A stretch of DNA of 38,406 nt from Candidatus Zhuqueibacterota bacterium (GCA_016934825.1 JAFGSB010000101.1:1-38406), one strand, 5' to 3'; positions 25,841 through 34,075 are shown, numbered from the stretch's first letter. A program made the numbers and translations. Notes: generated by a model from the letters alone, not told the origin.

Positions 25841-26090
25841 ATTATAAGTAAATATGTTTATAATTTCTAAATATAAGTTTATTTGCTTATATTTGTTTGA
25901 TATAGCCTTAAAGGGCTATATTTTAATATTATAGCTTTTAAAAGCTATAAAAAAAAATAACTTAAAAAGGTTGTAAATGGTCAATACAACCCCAAAAGGT
26001 TGTGTTTGTTTAAAACAATCATTTAAGGTTGTCATTAAATTAAACAGGTTCATTTGCCTGTAATTGCAATACAGGTTTTTAGCCTGTTTT
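25841..26090 (+). repeat. Array of nine short hairpins with ~29-nt period
   Basis: Nine successive stem-loops fill the 347-bp gap between the SatD-like and DUF3307 genes. Stem arms: ATTATAA/TTATAAT (25841-25864); AAATATAAG/CTTATATTT (25869-25894); ATATAGCC/GGCTATAT (25900-25921); a perfect 22-bp palindrome centred on TTTTAAAA (25929-25950); AACTT/AGGTT with one wobble pair (25959-25972); ACAACC/GGTTGT (25986-26003); ACAATC/GGTTGT with one wobble pair (26015-26032); ACAGG/CCTGT (26044-26061); ACAGG/CCTGT followed by T5 (26071-26091). 5' arms recur every 29 nt (twice 27). Stem sequences change along the array in blocks of two or three, while both arms change together. Loops are 6-10 nt and rich in A/T. 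Confidence 0.8.
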
Positions 26091-26155
26091 TCGTGTCAAA
26101 AGATTAAAGTGGTTTTTAATAACGTAATAAAAAAGTCAATAATTGGAGACTTTAC

Positions 26156-26911
26156 ATGATCGGGCAATCGGCAGAGGTGTTGATCGCGTTGTTCGCCGCG
26201 CATTTACTGGGCGATTTTGTAATGCAAACCACCAAAGACGTGGAGAACAAACACAAAATGTGGGTACTGGTACGGCATACCGGGCTGGTCGCGGCGGCAA
26301 GCTGGGCGCTGTGCGGGTTATGGAGCATCTGGTTCATTCCCGCGGCCGTATTTATTGCGCATTTGATCATCGACTTTGTCAAGTCGCGGTTGGTGAAGGA
26401 CGGTTTGTACACATTCATCATCGACCAGCTTGTGCATTTTTTGTCGCTGGTCCTGGTTGCGCGGCTTGTGGCGGTTCTGTATTTACCGGCGCCGGGTTTC
26501 TGGGTAATTTTTTTCGGGCCGGGATTTTTAAAGTTTTTGGTCGTTCTATCCGGTTTGATTATGGCCACTCGTGTGGGTGGTTTCCTGATCGGTTATATGC
26601 TCAACCCTATGGAGAAGGAATTAGCGGAAGCCGCGCAAAAGCAGACGGAACCGGCCATTTTCAAGGGGCTGACCAACGGCGCGCTGTTCATCGGCCAGCT
26701 TGAACGGGCGCTGATCCTGATTTTCTTTCTGGCGGGCGAGTCCGGCGGCATCGGCTTTCTCATCGCCGCCAAATCCATTTTCCGTTACGGCGAGGTGAAG
26801 AACCGCACCGACAAAATGACCGCCGAGTATATTATCATCGGGACGCTGATGAGCTTCGGTTTCGGCATACTGGTGGCCATTGTGACCAGGATGGTCCTGG
26901 GGACGATTTGA
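26156..26911 (+). CDS. DUF3307 family membrane protein
   Basis: 251 aa; ATG with GGAG seven bases upstream. The N-terminal half is a DUF3307 domain with the typical start: LIALFAAHLLGDFVMQTTKDVENKH, then LWSIWFIPAAVFIAHLIIDFVKSRLVKDGLYTFIIDQLVHFLSLVLVARL. The His/Asp pairs (AAHLLGDF, AHLIIDF, IDQLVH) sit inside helices and may bind a metal, an inference from spacing. About seven hydrophobic segments run to the C terminus. Function is unknown. It follows the SatD-like gene, and relatives of the two are found side by side in other bacteria, so they may act in one membrane-stress or regulatory unit. The hairpin array lies directly before it and could limit read-through. Confidence 0.85.
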   Translation: MIGQSAEVLIALFAAHLLGDFVMQTTKDVENKHKMWVLVRHTGLVAAASWALCGLWSIWFIPAAVFIAHLIIDFVKSRLVKDGLYTFIIDQLVHFLSLVLVARLVAVLYLPAPGFWVIFFGPGFLKFLVVLSGLIMATRVGGFLIGYMLNPMEKELAEAAQKQTEPAIFKGLTNGALFIGQLERALILIFFLAGESGGIGFLIAAKSIFRYGEVKNRTDKMTAEYIIIGTLMSFGFGILVAIVTRMVLGTI

Positions 26912-26961
26912 AGACGGCAGATGTAAAACGACAGATGTGAGATGTGAGAGGGGAGACGGCA

Positions 26962-27010
26962 GAGGAGGAATAAACCGCGGATAAACGCTGATGAACGCAG
27001 ATGTGCGTAA
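26962..27010. repeat. ACGC-rich dispersed repeat, copy 1
   Basis: Core GGATAAACGCTGATGAACGC then AGATGTG. Nearly the same sequence recurs at 27357-27407; shorter diverged copies are at 36256-36290 and 38225-38260. Both full copies are followed within about 15-60 bp by a CCTCACAGG-type palindrome, so they may travel as one composite unit. Confidence 0.65.
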
Positions 27011-27023
27011 AAAGTATTATACC

Positions 27024-27060
27024 AAACCTTGCTGGATTTTAAATCCAGTGAGGTTTTTTT
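27024..27060 (+). terminator. Terminator downstream of the DUF3307 gene
   Basis: AAACCTTGCTGGATTT pairs with AAATCCAGTGAGGTTT (two G-U wobble pairs) across a one-base loop core, followed by a T run. It is one of three related palindromes in the window (also 27466 and 33904) and lies 113 bp after the DUF3307 stop. Confidence 0.75.
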
Positions 27061-27116
27061 ATTTCATTATTTTGATACCGTAAGAATTGAATTAATAACA
27101 AATATCATCATTGCTT

Positions 27117-27151
27117 AACGTGTCGAAAAAAGACAAAAAAATCGACACGTT
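27117..27151. repeat. 10-bp inverted repeat
   Basis: AACGTGTCGA (27117-27126) and TCGACACGTT (27142-27151) are perfect complements with a 15-nt A-rich loop and a short T run after. It may be a further weak terminator or a protein-binding site. Confidence 0.5.
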
Positions 27152-27356
27152 TTGAAAATATGTCTATTGGATCGACATGAATTCCAGGATTTCCTGCATC
27201 TGTAAACCTTTATCAATTCCCGCAGTTCCCAGCGTCGGTAATATTTGCGCAAGATTGTTAATAAACATAATTTCCCCAACTCTGGGGGATTGAATAATTC
27301 CGGGAAGCCGGGACTGGAATACCAGTGACAGCGTGAATGAAACGTGAAAAGGAAGG

Positions 27357-27407
27357 TAGAGGAGGAATAAGCCGCAGATAAACGCTGATGAACGCAGATG
27401 TGTGTAT
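27357..27407. repeat. ACGC-rich dispersed repeat, copy 2
   Basis: Matches the copy at 26962-27010 almost base for base (GATAAACGCTGATGAACGC then AGATGTG), including the GAGGAGGAATAA lead-in. It is followed by the palindrome at 27466. Confidence 0.65.
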
Positions 27408-27465
27408 AAAGAGTGTGGGGAAAAAGTACAACAACAACGATTTTTATTTGTTTTAACATTATAAC

Positions 27466-27500
27466 AAACCTCACAGGATTTTTGATCCTGTGAGGGTTTT
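27466..27500 (+). terminator. Terminator-like palindrome, orphan
   Basis: CCTCACAGGAT pairs with ATCCTGTGAGG (11 bp) with a 5-nt loop; T4 follows after one G. No gene precedes it on the plus strand, so it is either a copy of a mobile palindrome or a leftover terminator. Confidence 0.65.
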
Positions 27501-27736
27501 CGATAATTATACATGCTTCTGACGTTTCATTTTTGCCCTTTGCCTTCCGCACTGTACTATCTGTTTATAACAACAATGTCAGCCGGGGGATATCTGAATA
27601 TAATACCGTAAAATTTTGTTAGTTTAATAAAATATGCCAGCCATTTATTTAGTCGGCGGGAAATATTTTTCATAAAGGAACCTCAAAGCAACAACCACTA
27701 AACCGTTCAAGTTTGAATATAGAAAAGGACTGTGAT

Positions 27737-29953
27737 ATGTATCTGAACAAGAGCCGCTTTATGTTTTTTCTCCTCTGTGTTTTTATTATTGCTTATCCTG
27801 TTTTTATCTATGCACAGAATGACATACTCGTCTGGTCGGATGAATTCGACGGCACAGAGGTGGACCGGTCAAAATGGAATTTTGGTTACGGGTATAACTG
27901 GGACAACGTGCACATCTACACGGACCGGGTCGAGAACGCCCGGGTGGCGGACGGAAAATTGCAGATCATTGCCCGGGAGGAACAGTACCAGGGGCAGGAT
28001 TACACGTCCGCGCTGATCAAGACCGATTACATCACAAGCTGGCGGTACGGCAGGGTGGAGGCGCGTATCAAGCTGCCCGGTTCGCCCGGGTTCGTGCCCG
28101 CATTCTGGATGCTGCCGGCGGACAATATTTACGGCTGGTGGCCCGCCAGCGGCGAGATCGACATCATGGAGTTCCCCTCCACCGAGGTGGACAAGATCTA
28201 CGGCACCGTGCATACCGAGGCGTATAACCTGTTTTTCGGCGAGCCGTCAAAGGGTACGACTATATCGGTCCCCGACGCCGCAACAGCGTTTCATGTTTAC
28301 GCGGTTGAATGGGACGAGGAAAAGATCGATTTTTATGTGGACGAGCAAAAGTATTTTACCTTTAACAACGAACACAGCGGCTGGGAGAAATGGCCGTTCG
28401 ACCGGCCGTTCTTTATCATCATTAATCTGGCCGTCGGCGGCGGCTGGGTCGGTAATCCCACCGACGAGACGGTTTTCCCGGCGGTTATGGAAGTTGATTA
28501 CGTCCGGGTTTACCAGGAGGTAAAGGATATCGACATGGCCGGACCGGATTTTTTGCTGCCGTTGAGTCATAATATAACCTATTCGGTGCCCGAGATCGAC
28601 GGCGCAAGTTACACCTGGACGCTTCCGGCCGGTGTGCATCTGCTGTACGGTAAAAACAGCAACCGGATCAATGTGAGCTGGGGCCACTTTGGAGGAAGTA
28701 TCCGGGCAAAGGTGGAAACACCTGCCGGCAAACAGACGGTCGAATACCCGGTTTATGTGCTGCCAAATTATATCGAAAATCCAGGCTTTGAAAAGGGTGT
28801 CAAGTATTGGGGCGGGAGCATCAGTCACACGGTGACAGGCAAGTACAGTATAATCGACGATGGCGTCCACAGCGGCGGACACGCGCTGTTAGCGGACATC
28901 ACATCCCTCGGCGAAAACACCTGGGATGTGCAGGTGACGCAGGGGAATCTGGAGTTAAAGTCCGGCGTTCATTACGAGGCCGGTTTCTGGGCCAGAGTGG
29001 ACGGCGGAAACAAACGGCTCAACGCGGCAATTATCAATCCCACTACTTTTTTCCTGTATGTTTTTGAAACCATCACCCTGACCGACGAGTGGACCCGTTA
29101 CACGATGAGTTTTACGGCGCCCGAGAACGCGACAGCCGCTTTTAATATCGACATGGGAGTCGACACCGGCAGGTTTTATCTGGATGATCTTGTTTTTACA
29201 ACTCCGGAATTGTCCGCCCTGAACCTGGTAGAAAACGCCGATTTTTCAAACGGCGACGCCGGCTGGACGTTTAATGTTTTTCCGGCGGCCCAGGCGAGCG
29301 GCGAAGTTAAGAACGGCGAGTATGTTATTTCAATCGTCAACGGCGGCAGCGTTCCATGGGACATATATCTGGGGCAATCGGGATTGTCGATCGCGAACGG
29401 CAAAACTTATGCGGTCTACTTTGACGCGTACGCTGCGTCTCCGCGGGACATATCCGCGCTGGTCGGCAAAGATTCCGATCCGTGGACGGTTTATAGCGGT
29501 GAACAGATTTTTTTGCTGTCAACCAACCGGCAGACCTATAACTATACATTTGTCATGAATGAACCGACGGACAACCTGGCGCGCCTCGGCTTTGATGTCG
29601 GAACGTCATCGGCGGATGTTTATTTCGACAACATCAGGATTTGCGAAACGGAGCCCAACAGCGTAACTCAGGGAACGGAGCACATTCCGGAAACCGTGAC
29701 CTTGCTGCAAAACTATCCGAATCCCTTTAACCCGTCCACAAGTATTGAATTTGAATTAACACACAAGTCGCTGGTCGAGCTGACGGTGTTCAATATATTA
29801 GGAAAAGAGGTCGTTACACTGCTGAATAAAGAAATGAATCCCGGCAGGCATACGGCCCGTTTTGACGCCCGGGACCTCGGCAGCGGCGTTTATTTGTACC
29901 GTTTGAACGCGGGACATTTTTCGACGATCCGAAAAATGGTTTTGATGAGGTAA
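27737..29953 (+). CDS. Secreted GH16 beta-glucanase with carbohydrate-binding modules
   Basis: 738 aa from ATG 27737 (AAAGGA seven bases upstream); the frame reaches back to a TTG at 27713. A signal peptide ends near IYAQ. A family 16 glycoside hydrolase domain (about 28-265) has the catalytic motif G-E140-I-D142-I-M-E145-F, which fits nucleophile E140 and acid/base E145. The substrate is probably a laminarin- or lichenan-type beta-glucan. An Ig/PKD-like region (about 275-345) follows, then two CBM4/9-like beta-sandwiches (NYIENPGFEKGVKYW and LVENADFSNGDAGW, each ending in a YLDDL or YFDNI strand). The end is the sorting domain NYPNPFNPSTSIEFEL, then KMVLMR. The protein is thus exported and held at or released from the cell surface. 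Codon use is GC-richer than its flanks. Confidence 0.93.
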   Translation: MYLNKSRFMFFLLCVFIIAYPVFIYAQNDILVWSDEFDGTEVDRSKWNFGYGYNWDNVHIYTDRVENARVADGKLQIIAREEQYQGQDYTSALIKTDYITSWRYGRVEARIKLPGSPGFVPAFWMLPADNIYGWWPASGEIDIMEFPSTEVDKIYGTVHTEAYNLFFGEPSKGTTISVPDAATAFHVYAVEWDEEKIDFYVDEQKYFTFNNEHSGWEKWPFDRPFFIIINLAVGGGWVGNPTDETVFPAVMEVDYVRVYQEVKDIDMAGPDFLLPLSHNITYSVPEIDGASYTWTLPAGVHLLYGKNSNRINVSWGHFGGSIRAKVETPAGKQTVEYPVYVLPNYIENPGFEKGVKYWGGSISHTVTGKYSIIDDGVHSGGHALLADITSLGENTWDVQVTQGNLELKSGVHYEAGFWARVDGGNKRLNAAIINPTTFFLYVFETITLTDEWTRYTMSFTAPENATAAFNIDMGVDTGRFYLDDLVFTTPELSALNLVENADFSNGDAGWTFNVFPAAQASGEVKNGEYVISIVNGGSVPWDIYLGQSGLSIANGKTYAVYFDAYAASPRDISALVGKDSDPWTVYSGEQIFLLSTNRQTYNYTFVMNEPTDNLARLGFDVGTSSADVYFDNIRICETEPNSVTQGTEHIPETVTLLQNYPNPFNPSTSIEFELTHKSLVELTVFNILGKEVVTLLNKEMNPGRHTARFDARDLGSGVYLYRLNAGHFSTIRKMVLMR

Positions 29954-30024
29954 CAGGATTTAATATATTTAAGTGAGAAATTTAATTAAATTGCATTGAG
30001 AAAAATATAAAAGGTTTGGTTTTT

Positions 30025-31320
30025 ATGCTTCTGCACAAAAACAAGTCACCGGAAATCACAATCGATTTAAAAAAAATTATTTTTACCGGAATATTATATT
30101 TCTTTTTCCCCCTGTTATCTGTGAATACATTGACGGCGCAGGAAAATAACAAGTGGCACTGTTTTCACGGTTTGTCCCGAAATAACAAGTCACTGGAAAC
30201 CGGTCTTCAGAAACAATGGCCGGAAACCGGGCCAAAGCTATTATGGACAGTTACGGGATTGGGAGACGGGTACAGTTCCGTATCCATTGCGGAGAATTTT
30301 ATATTTACTGCCGGCATGGTAAACAAACAAACCTATGTATATGCGTTCGATCTGAACGGAAAGCAGATATGGAAAAAGCCCAATGGCCGCTCCTGGGAAA
30401 CAACCATGAGTCATGCCATGACATATACCGGTTCCAGGAGCACGCCTACATTTGATAATGGCGTCGTGTACCATCTTAACGAACTGGGCCGCTTAACGGC
30501 TTTTGATTTCAGGACCGGTAATGAAATATGGAACCTGGAGCTTCGCAACCGGTTCGATGCCGAAATCCCCGAGTATGGTTATTCGGAATCCGTTTATATA
30601 AACGGTGATTTTTTATACTGCAATCCGGCCGGCAAGAGGGGATTTATGGTCTGCCTGAATAAAAAGAACGGCGATCTTGTATGGTCAAACAAAGACATAC
30701 CGGGAACGGTCGCATTCAGTTCGCCGATTGTTGTGGAATATGGCGGCTATCGCCAGATCATTGGGATGAGTTCAAATTGTGTTTACGGAGCTGACTCGAA
30801 AACGGGAAAACTGCTCTGGAGTATGGAGTATGAGAACCAGCGTGATAATAATGTAACGGATCCCATATTTCACGATGGGACTGTGTTTGTTTCAAGCGGT
30901 TACGGAAAAGGAAGCATGCTGATCAAGCTAAAGGCAGCGGGAAAAGAGATTTTACCGGAAAAGGTCTGGCACACGGACCTTATGGACAACCATCATGGCG
31001 GGATTATCCTGCATGAAGGATATTTATACGGGGCTGGTCACAACGCGAGGGGCTGGTTTTGTCTGGATTTTCTGACCGGCAAACAAATGTGGAACTCGCC
31101 GGGCAAGGGTTCGCTGACCTATGCTGACGGTATGTTATATTGTCTTGAGGAACGGGGGACGATGAAACTGGTCAAAACAACAGCCGACAAATATGAGCAG
31201 GTCAGCGCTTTCAAGGTACCCAGAGGCGGCAGGGGTCTGTACTGGGCGCATCCGGTGGTTTGCGGCGGACGGTTGTATGTCAGACATTCGGACAAGCTGT
31301 ACGCTTATAAGATTAAGTAA
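30025..31320 (+). CDS. Secreted PQQ-like beta-propeller protein
   Basis: 431 aa from ATG 30025 with AAAGG upstream (a TTG three codons earlier is possible). A hydrophobic segment (FTGILYFFFPLLSVNTLTAQ) acts as signal peptide. The rest is a PQQ/quinoprotein-type propeller: WHCFHGLSRNNKS at the start, then repeated blades such as VYAFDLNGKQIWKK, LTAFDFRTGNEIWNLEL, MVCLNKKNGDLVWSN and VYGADSKTGKLLWSMEY. The pattern of [YLF]-x-D-x-x-T-G-x-x-x-W recurs through the protein. No enzyme residues for PQQ use are clear, so it may be a structural or binding protein in the periplasm. It follows the GH16 gene by 71 bp on the same strand. Confidence 0.88.
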   Translation: MLLHKNKSPEITIDLKKIIFTGILYFFFPLLSVNTLTAQENNKWHCFHGLSRNNKSLETGLQKQWPETGPKLLWTVTGLGDGYSSVSIAENFIFTAGMVNKQTYVYAFDLNGKQIWKKPNGRSWETTMSHAMTYTGSRSTPTFDNGVVYHLNELGRLTAFDFRTGNEIWNLELRNRFDAEIPEYGYSESVYINGDFLYCNPAGKRGFMVCLNKKNGDLVWSNKDIPGTVAFSSPIVVEYGGYRQIIGMSSNCVYGADSKTGKLLWSMEYENQRDNNVTDPIFHDGTVFVSSGYGKGSMLIKLKAAGKEILPEKVWHTDLMDNHHGGIILHEGYLYGAGHNARGWFCLDFLTGKQMWNSPGKGSLTYADGMLYCLEERGTMKLVKTTADKYEQVSAFKVPRGGRGLYWAHPVVCGGRLYVRHSDKLYAYKIK

Positions 31321-31515
31321 TCCGGGATCGTGCACAGCCATGAAAAAAATAGAGTGTAAAATTGTCGGAATATTTCTTTTAAACGATACCATTGCCGCCA
31401 GATCATTTTTCCGGAACCTGTTAACCATACTTTTTACTGGACCGATACGAAAATTAATGAACAGTTAGAAAAAGCATCTTTAAAGCTGGGTGAACTGAAT
31501 TCCTTTGCCCGGCTG

Positions 31516-32481
31516 GTGCCGGATGTGGACATGTTTATCCGCACACACGTGCTCAAGGAAGCTGTGGTTTCCAGCCGCATCGAGGGAACGCGGACGGAAA
31601 TGCAGGAAGCGTTGCTGAATATAAAGGATGTCAGACCGGAAAAAAGGAATGACTGGCAGGAAGTGAATAATTACGTTGACGCTATGAATACGTCTATACA
31701 ACAATTGCATAAACTGCCGCTGTCGAACCGATTGCTTCGGAACGCCCACAGGGAACTGCTGAATCATGTCAGTGGCGAATATAAAAATCCCGGCGAATTC
31801 CGCACAAGTCAGAACTGGATCGGCGGAGCCACGATTACCGATGCAATTTTTGTCCCACCGGTTCATACGGAAGTGCCCGGTCTTATGGCAGACCTGGAAA
31901 AATTTCTGCATAACGAAGATATTGCCGTGCCTCATCTCGTCAAAATAGCTGTCGCCCATTATCAGTTCGAAACCATCCACCCGTTTTTAGACGGTAACGG
32001 CCGGGTCGGCAGATTGCTCATAACCCTCTACCTCGTGAGCAGCGGTATTCTGGACAGGCCATTACTGTACCTGTCCGAATTTTTTGAAAAGCATAAAAGT
32101 CTTTATTATGATAATCTAACCCGTGTGCGTGAAAAAAATGACCTGCGTCAATGGATACTTTTTTTCCTTATCGCGGTTGAAGAAATCGCAAACAAAGCGG
32201 CCGCGACATTGGATCGGATATTGGCGTTAAAAGAACATATTGAAAAAGAAAAAATTATCAGGCTTGGCAGGAAAATTCCCAATGCAAAAAAACTTTTTGA
32301 TTATTTGTTCTCCCAACCTGTTATTGAGGTAAAGGATGTCAAATATTTCCTTGACTTTTCAAGTAAAGCGGCTTATAATATCGTAAATGATTTTGTAAAG
32401 CTGAACATCCTGAAGGAGATCACGGACTTTAGATGCAACCGTAAATTTGTGTTTGACGAATATATAAGATTGTTTAAATAA
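31516..32481 (+). CDS. Fic family protein, 5' end damaged or misread
   Basis: 321 aa as an intact frame from GTG 31516, but no ribosome-binding site is there, and family-like sequence continues upstream in frame (FPEPVNHTFYWTDTKINEQ, from 31408) to a stop at 31357 without any ATG, GTG or TTG. The Fic core is complete: H155-PFLDGNGRVGR166, the AMP-transfer motif. The inhibitory motif S19-SRI-E23-G24 fits the S/T-xxx-E-G/N rule. A winged-helix-like C terminus follows (LFDYLFSQPVIEVKDVKYFLDFSSKAAYNIV). Fic proteins transfer AMP from ATP to target proteins; many of this Fic_N type are toxin-like or regulators. An ATG at 31340 lies in another frame that would join this one with one extra base near 31411. 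Confidence 0.7.
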   Translation: MPDVDMFIRTHVLKEAVVSSRIEGTRTEMQEALLNIKDVRPEKRNDWQEVNNYVDAMNTSIQQLHKLPLSNRLLRNAHRELLNHVSGEYKNPGEFRTSQNWIGGATITDAIFVPPVHTEVPGLMADLEKFLHNEDIAVPHLVKIAVAHYQFETIHPFLDGNGRVGRLLITLYLVSSGILDRPLLYLSEFFEKHKSLYYDNLTRVREKNDLRQWILFFLIAVEEIANKAAATLDRILALKEHIEKEKIIRLGRKIPNAKKLFDYLFSQPVIEVKDVKYFLDFSSKAAYNIVNDFVKLNILKEITDFRCNRKFVFDEYIRLFK

Positions 32482-32584
32482 CGGGACGGATAAATGATAA
32501 CATGATTTTGAGTGTTCGTAAAGTTTTTGTTCAGTCAATTATTGCATTTTAATTTTTTATCGAAACAGAAAAGGAGCTGTAAAA

Positions 32585-33880
32585 ATGAAAATCATCAACC
32601 GGCGTCAGTTTATACGTAAAACACCCCGAATAGCGGCCGCCGCGGCGGCGGGTTTGTATACCCCAGCACTTTTTGCCACCGGAGAAACCAAAATGCAGAC
32701 ACAAAACAATATCACCGCCGTTTTACCCAAACCCATCCAGGTTGTAATTGACGACGTGGGCTGGTGGTCTGGAAAAGACGGCAGTAAACAACAGGAACCC
32801 TATCGTACCGGAATTAAACGCGATCATGTCCCCGCAGATTATGCGGCGATTGTCGAACTGGGAAAAACCCTGAACATCCGGCCGCAGGCGGCGATGGTTT
32901 TGTGCGAGTGGGATAGAGAAAATATCCTGAAAAAACTGCCCACCAGCACATGGATGGGTGAAAACTGGGACAACAGCAAGTGGATCGGCCCCTGGATGGA
33001 AGAGGCCGCGGATATTATCCGCAGCAACCCAAGGAATTTTGAATTCACTATGCACGGCATCGGCCATGAATACTGGACAGGCGATACGTTTACCCGCGCC
33101 GAATGGGCCGACAGAAGCGGCGTCATGCGGCCCCGCGACCAGGTCGAACTACATCTTGACTATTTCGGCCGGCTCATGGACCAGAACAAACTGGGCGATT
33201 TCCCGAAATCATTCGTGCCGACCGCTTTCCGGCATGGCTTCGGGTTGACCGAAGGGCATGATGTCAGTATGGCGCAATTACTCAAAGGACGCGGCATCAC
33301 ATATATCAATACGCCCTTTAACATTATGAAGAACGTTGAAAACGTTCAGCATGGCTGTTTCGGAATAGACGCCGGGGTCATGACCGTCGACCGCGGCCAC
33401 GACCTGTTCAACTGGAATATTCACGGCGCCGTATTCGATGCCGAACAAGTCCTGCGTGGCGCCACCTGCGGCATGCACTGGCCCAATCTCCTGCATCCCG
33501 ACCCGGAGCGCAATTCCGAGATCGTTCAGGGCTGGGTTAAATTTTTGGCGCCGTATAATGATAAACCGGACACTATACTGGCCCCGAATTCGGTGGTCTT
33601 TCAGCGCCAGTTGGCGCATTTTGTCTGTACAAAGCTCAATTTAACCGGTAAAAGTGTGGAATTAGATTTTTCAGAAACGGATACTATGCCTGACGAAATC
33701 GGCAAAAAGGAATTGACCCTGAAAGTCGAAAGCCCCGAACCGGTGCGCTTTAAAGCGAATGATATAAAAATTGTTTCAGAGTCGGAGGGAAAACAGCAGG
33801 GCTCTTTGCTGTACACTTTGAAACTGGAAAGGATAAAGGGAAAGAAGAGTGCCAGGGTGGATTTTATTAACGCATCATAA
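32585..33880 (+). CDS. Tat-exported polysaccharide-deacetylase-like protein
   Basis: 431 aa; ATG with AAGGAG upstream. The N terminus has a twin-arginine signal (N-R-R-Q-F-I-R-K then an Ala-rich stretch), so it folds before export. Two motifs suggest a NodB/deacetylase-like barrel: VVIDDVGWW with D56-D57, and H157-G-I-G-H161, the H-x3-H metal pair. W- and H-rich loops (HGIGHEYWTG, FRHGFGLTEGHD, CGMHWPNLLHPDPE) would form the active site. The last ~100 residues form a beta domain. The exact family is not certain, and the metal and substrate are inferred. A terminator follows 24 bp after the stop. Confidence 0.65.
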   Translation: MKIINRRQFIRKTPRIAAAAAAGLYTPALFATGETKMQTQNNITAVLPKPIQVVIDDVGWWSGKDGSKQQEPYRTGIKRDHVPADYAAIVELGKTLNIRPQAAMVLCEWDRENILKKLPTSTWMGENWDNSKWIGPWMEEAADIIRSNPRNFEFTMHGIGHEYWTGDTFTRAEWADRSGVMRPRDQVELHLDYFGRLMDQNKLGDFPKSFVPTAFRHGFGLTEGHDVSMAQLLKGRGITYINTPFNIMKNVENVQHGCFGIDAGVMTVDRGHDLFNWNIHGAVFDAEQVLRGATCGMHWPNLLHPDPERNSEIVQGWVKFLAPYNDKPDTILAPNSVVFQRQLAHFVCTKLNLTGKSVELDFSETDTMPDEIGKKELTLKVESPEPVRFKANDIKIVSESEGKQQGSLLYTLKLERIKGKKSARVDFINAS

Positions 33881-33903
33881 AAAGTTTTTAACTTACAAAA
33901 ACC

Positions 33904-33940
33904 AAACCTCACAGGATTCTAAATCCTGTGAGGTTTTTTT
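33904..33940 (+). terminator. Strong Rho-independent terminator
   Basis: AAACCTCACAGGATT pairs with AATCCTGTGAGGTTT over 15 bp with a 3-nt loop, then a T run. It ends the transcript of the Tat-exported protein. The same palindrome family is at 27024 and 27466. Confidence 0.88.
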
Positions 33941-34000
33941 CATTTTGTTAGAGATGAAATCACAATATAATAAAATAAGAATTGCTTGTTTCAGTATGAA

Positions 34001-34075
34001 CAAGGCTGATGTCCTGTCTTATAGTCCGCCATGGAAAAATTTCCGCCAAAGGCGGATATCCGATCCAGGGCGATC
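34001..34075. repeat. GTCCTGTCTTAT-type dispersed repeat, copy 1
   Basis: Aligned with the three copies at 34896, 36654 and 36791. Shared order: GATGTCCTG(T/C), then TTAT(A/T)GTCCGCC, then a GGCGGA or CCAGG part, ending in AGGGCGA. This copy contains TCCGCC/GGCGGA with a 3-nt loop. Confidence 0.6.

Larger units (their letters stand above)
26912..27736. other. Repeat-rich intergenic region, no gene accepted
   Basis: Holds two copies of an ACGC-rich repeat (26962-27010 and 27357-27407), each followed by a terminator-like palindrome (27024-27060 and 27466-27500), plus AACGTGTCGA/TCGACACGTT with a 15-nt loop (27117-27151). Open frames of 116 and 145 codons on the minus strand run straight through the repeats and are rejected. 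A short minus-strand stretch near 27164-27275 reads INNLAQILPTLGTAGIDKG and could be a gene remnant, but cannot be supported. Confidence 0.5.

Noticed and set aside
25841-26090. CRISPR array
   Set aside because: The ~29-nt period suggested one, but the repeated part changes from unit to unit and there are no unique spacers between constant repeats.
26143-26703. 186-codon plus-strand gene
   Set aside because: It is a shadow in another frame of the DUF3307 gene, which has the proper start signal, membrane helices and family motifs.
27115-27552. Protein-coding gene(s) of 116 and 145 codons on the minus strand
   Set aside because: The frames run through two repeat elements and a terminator palindrome, overlap each other in different phases, and show no family features or ribosome-binding site.
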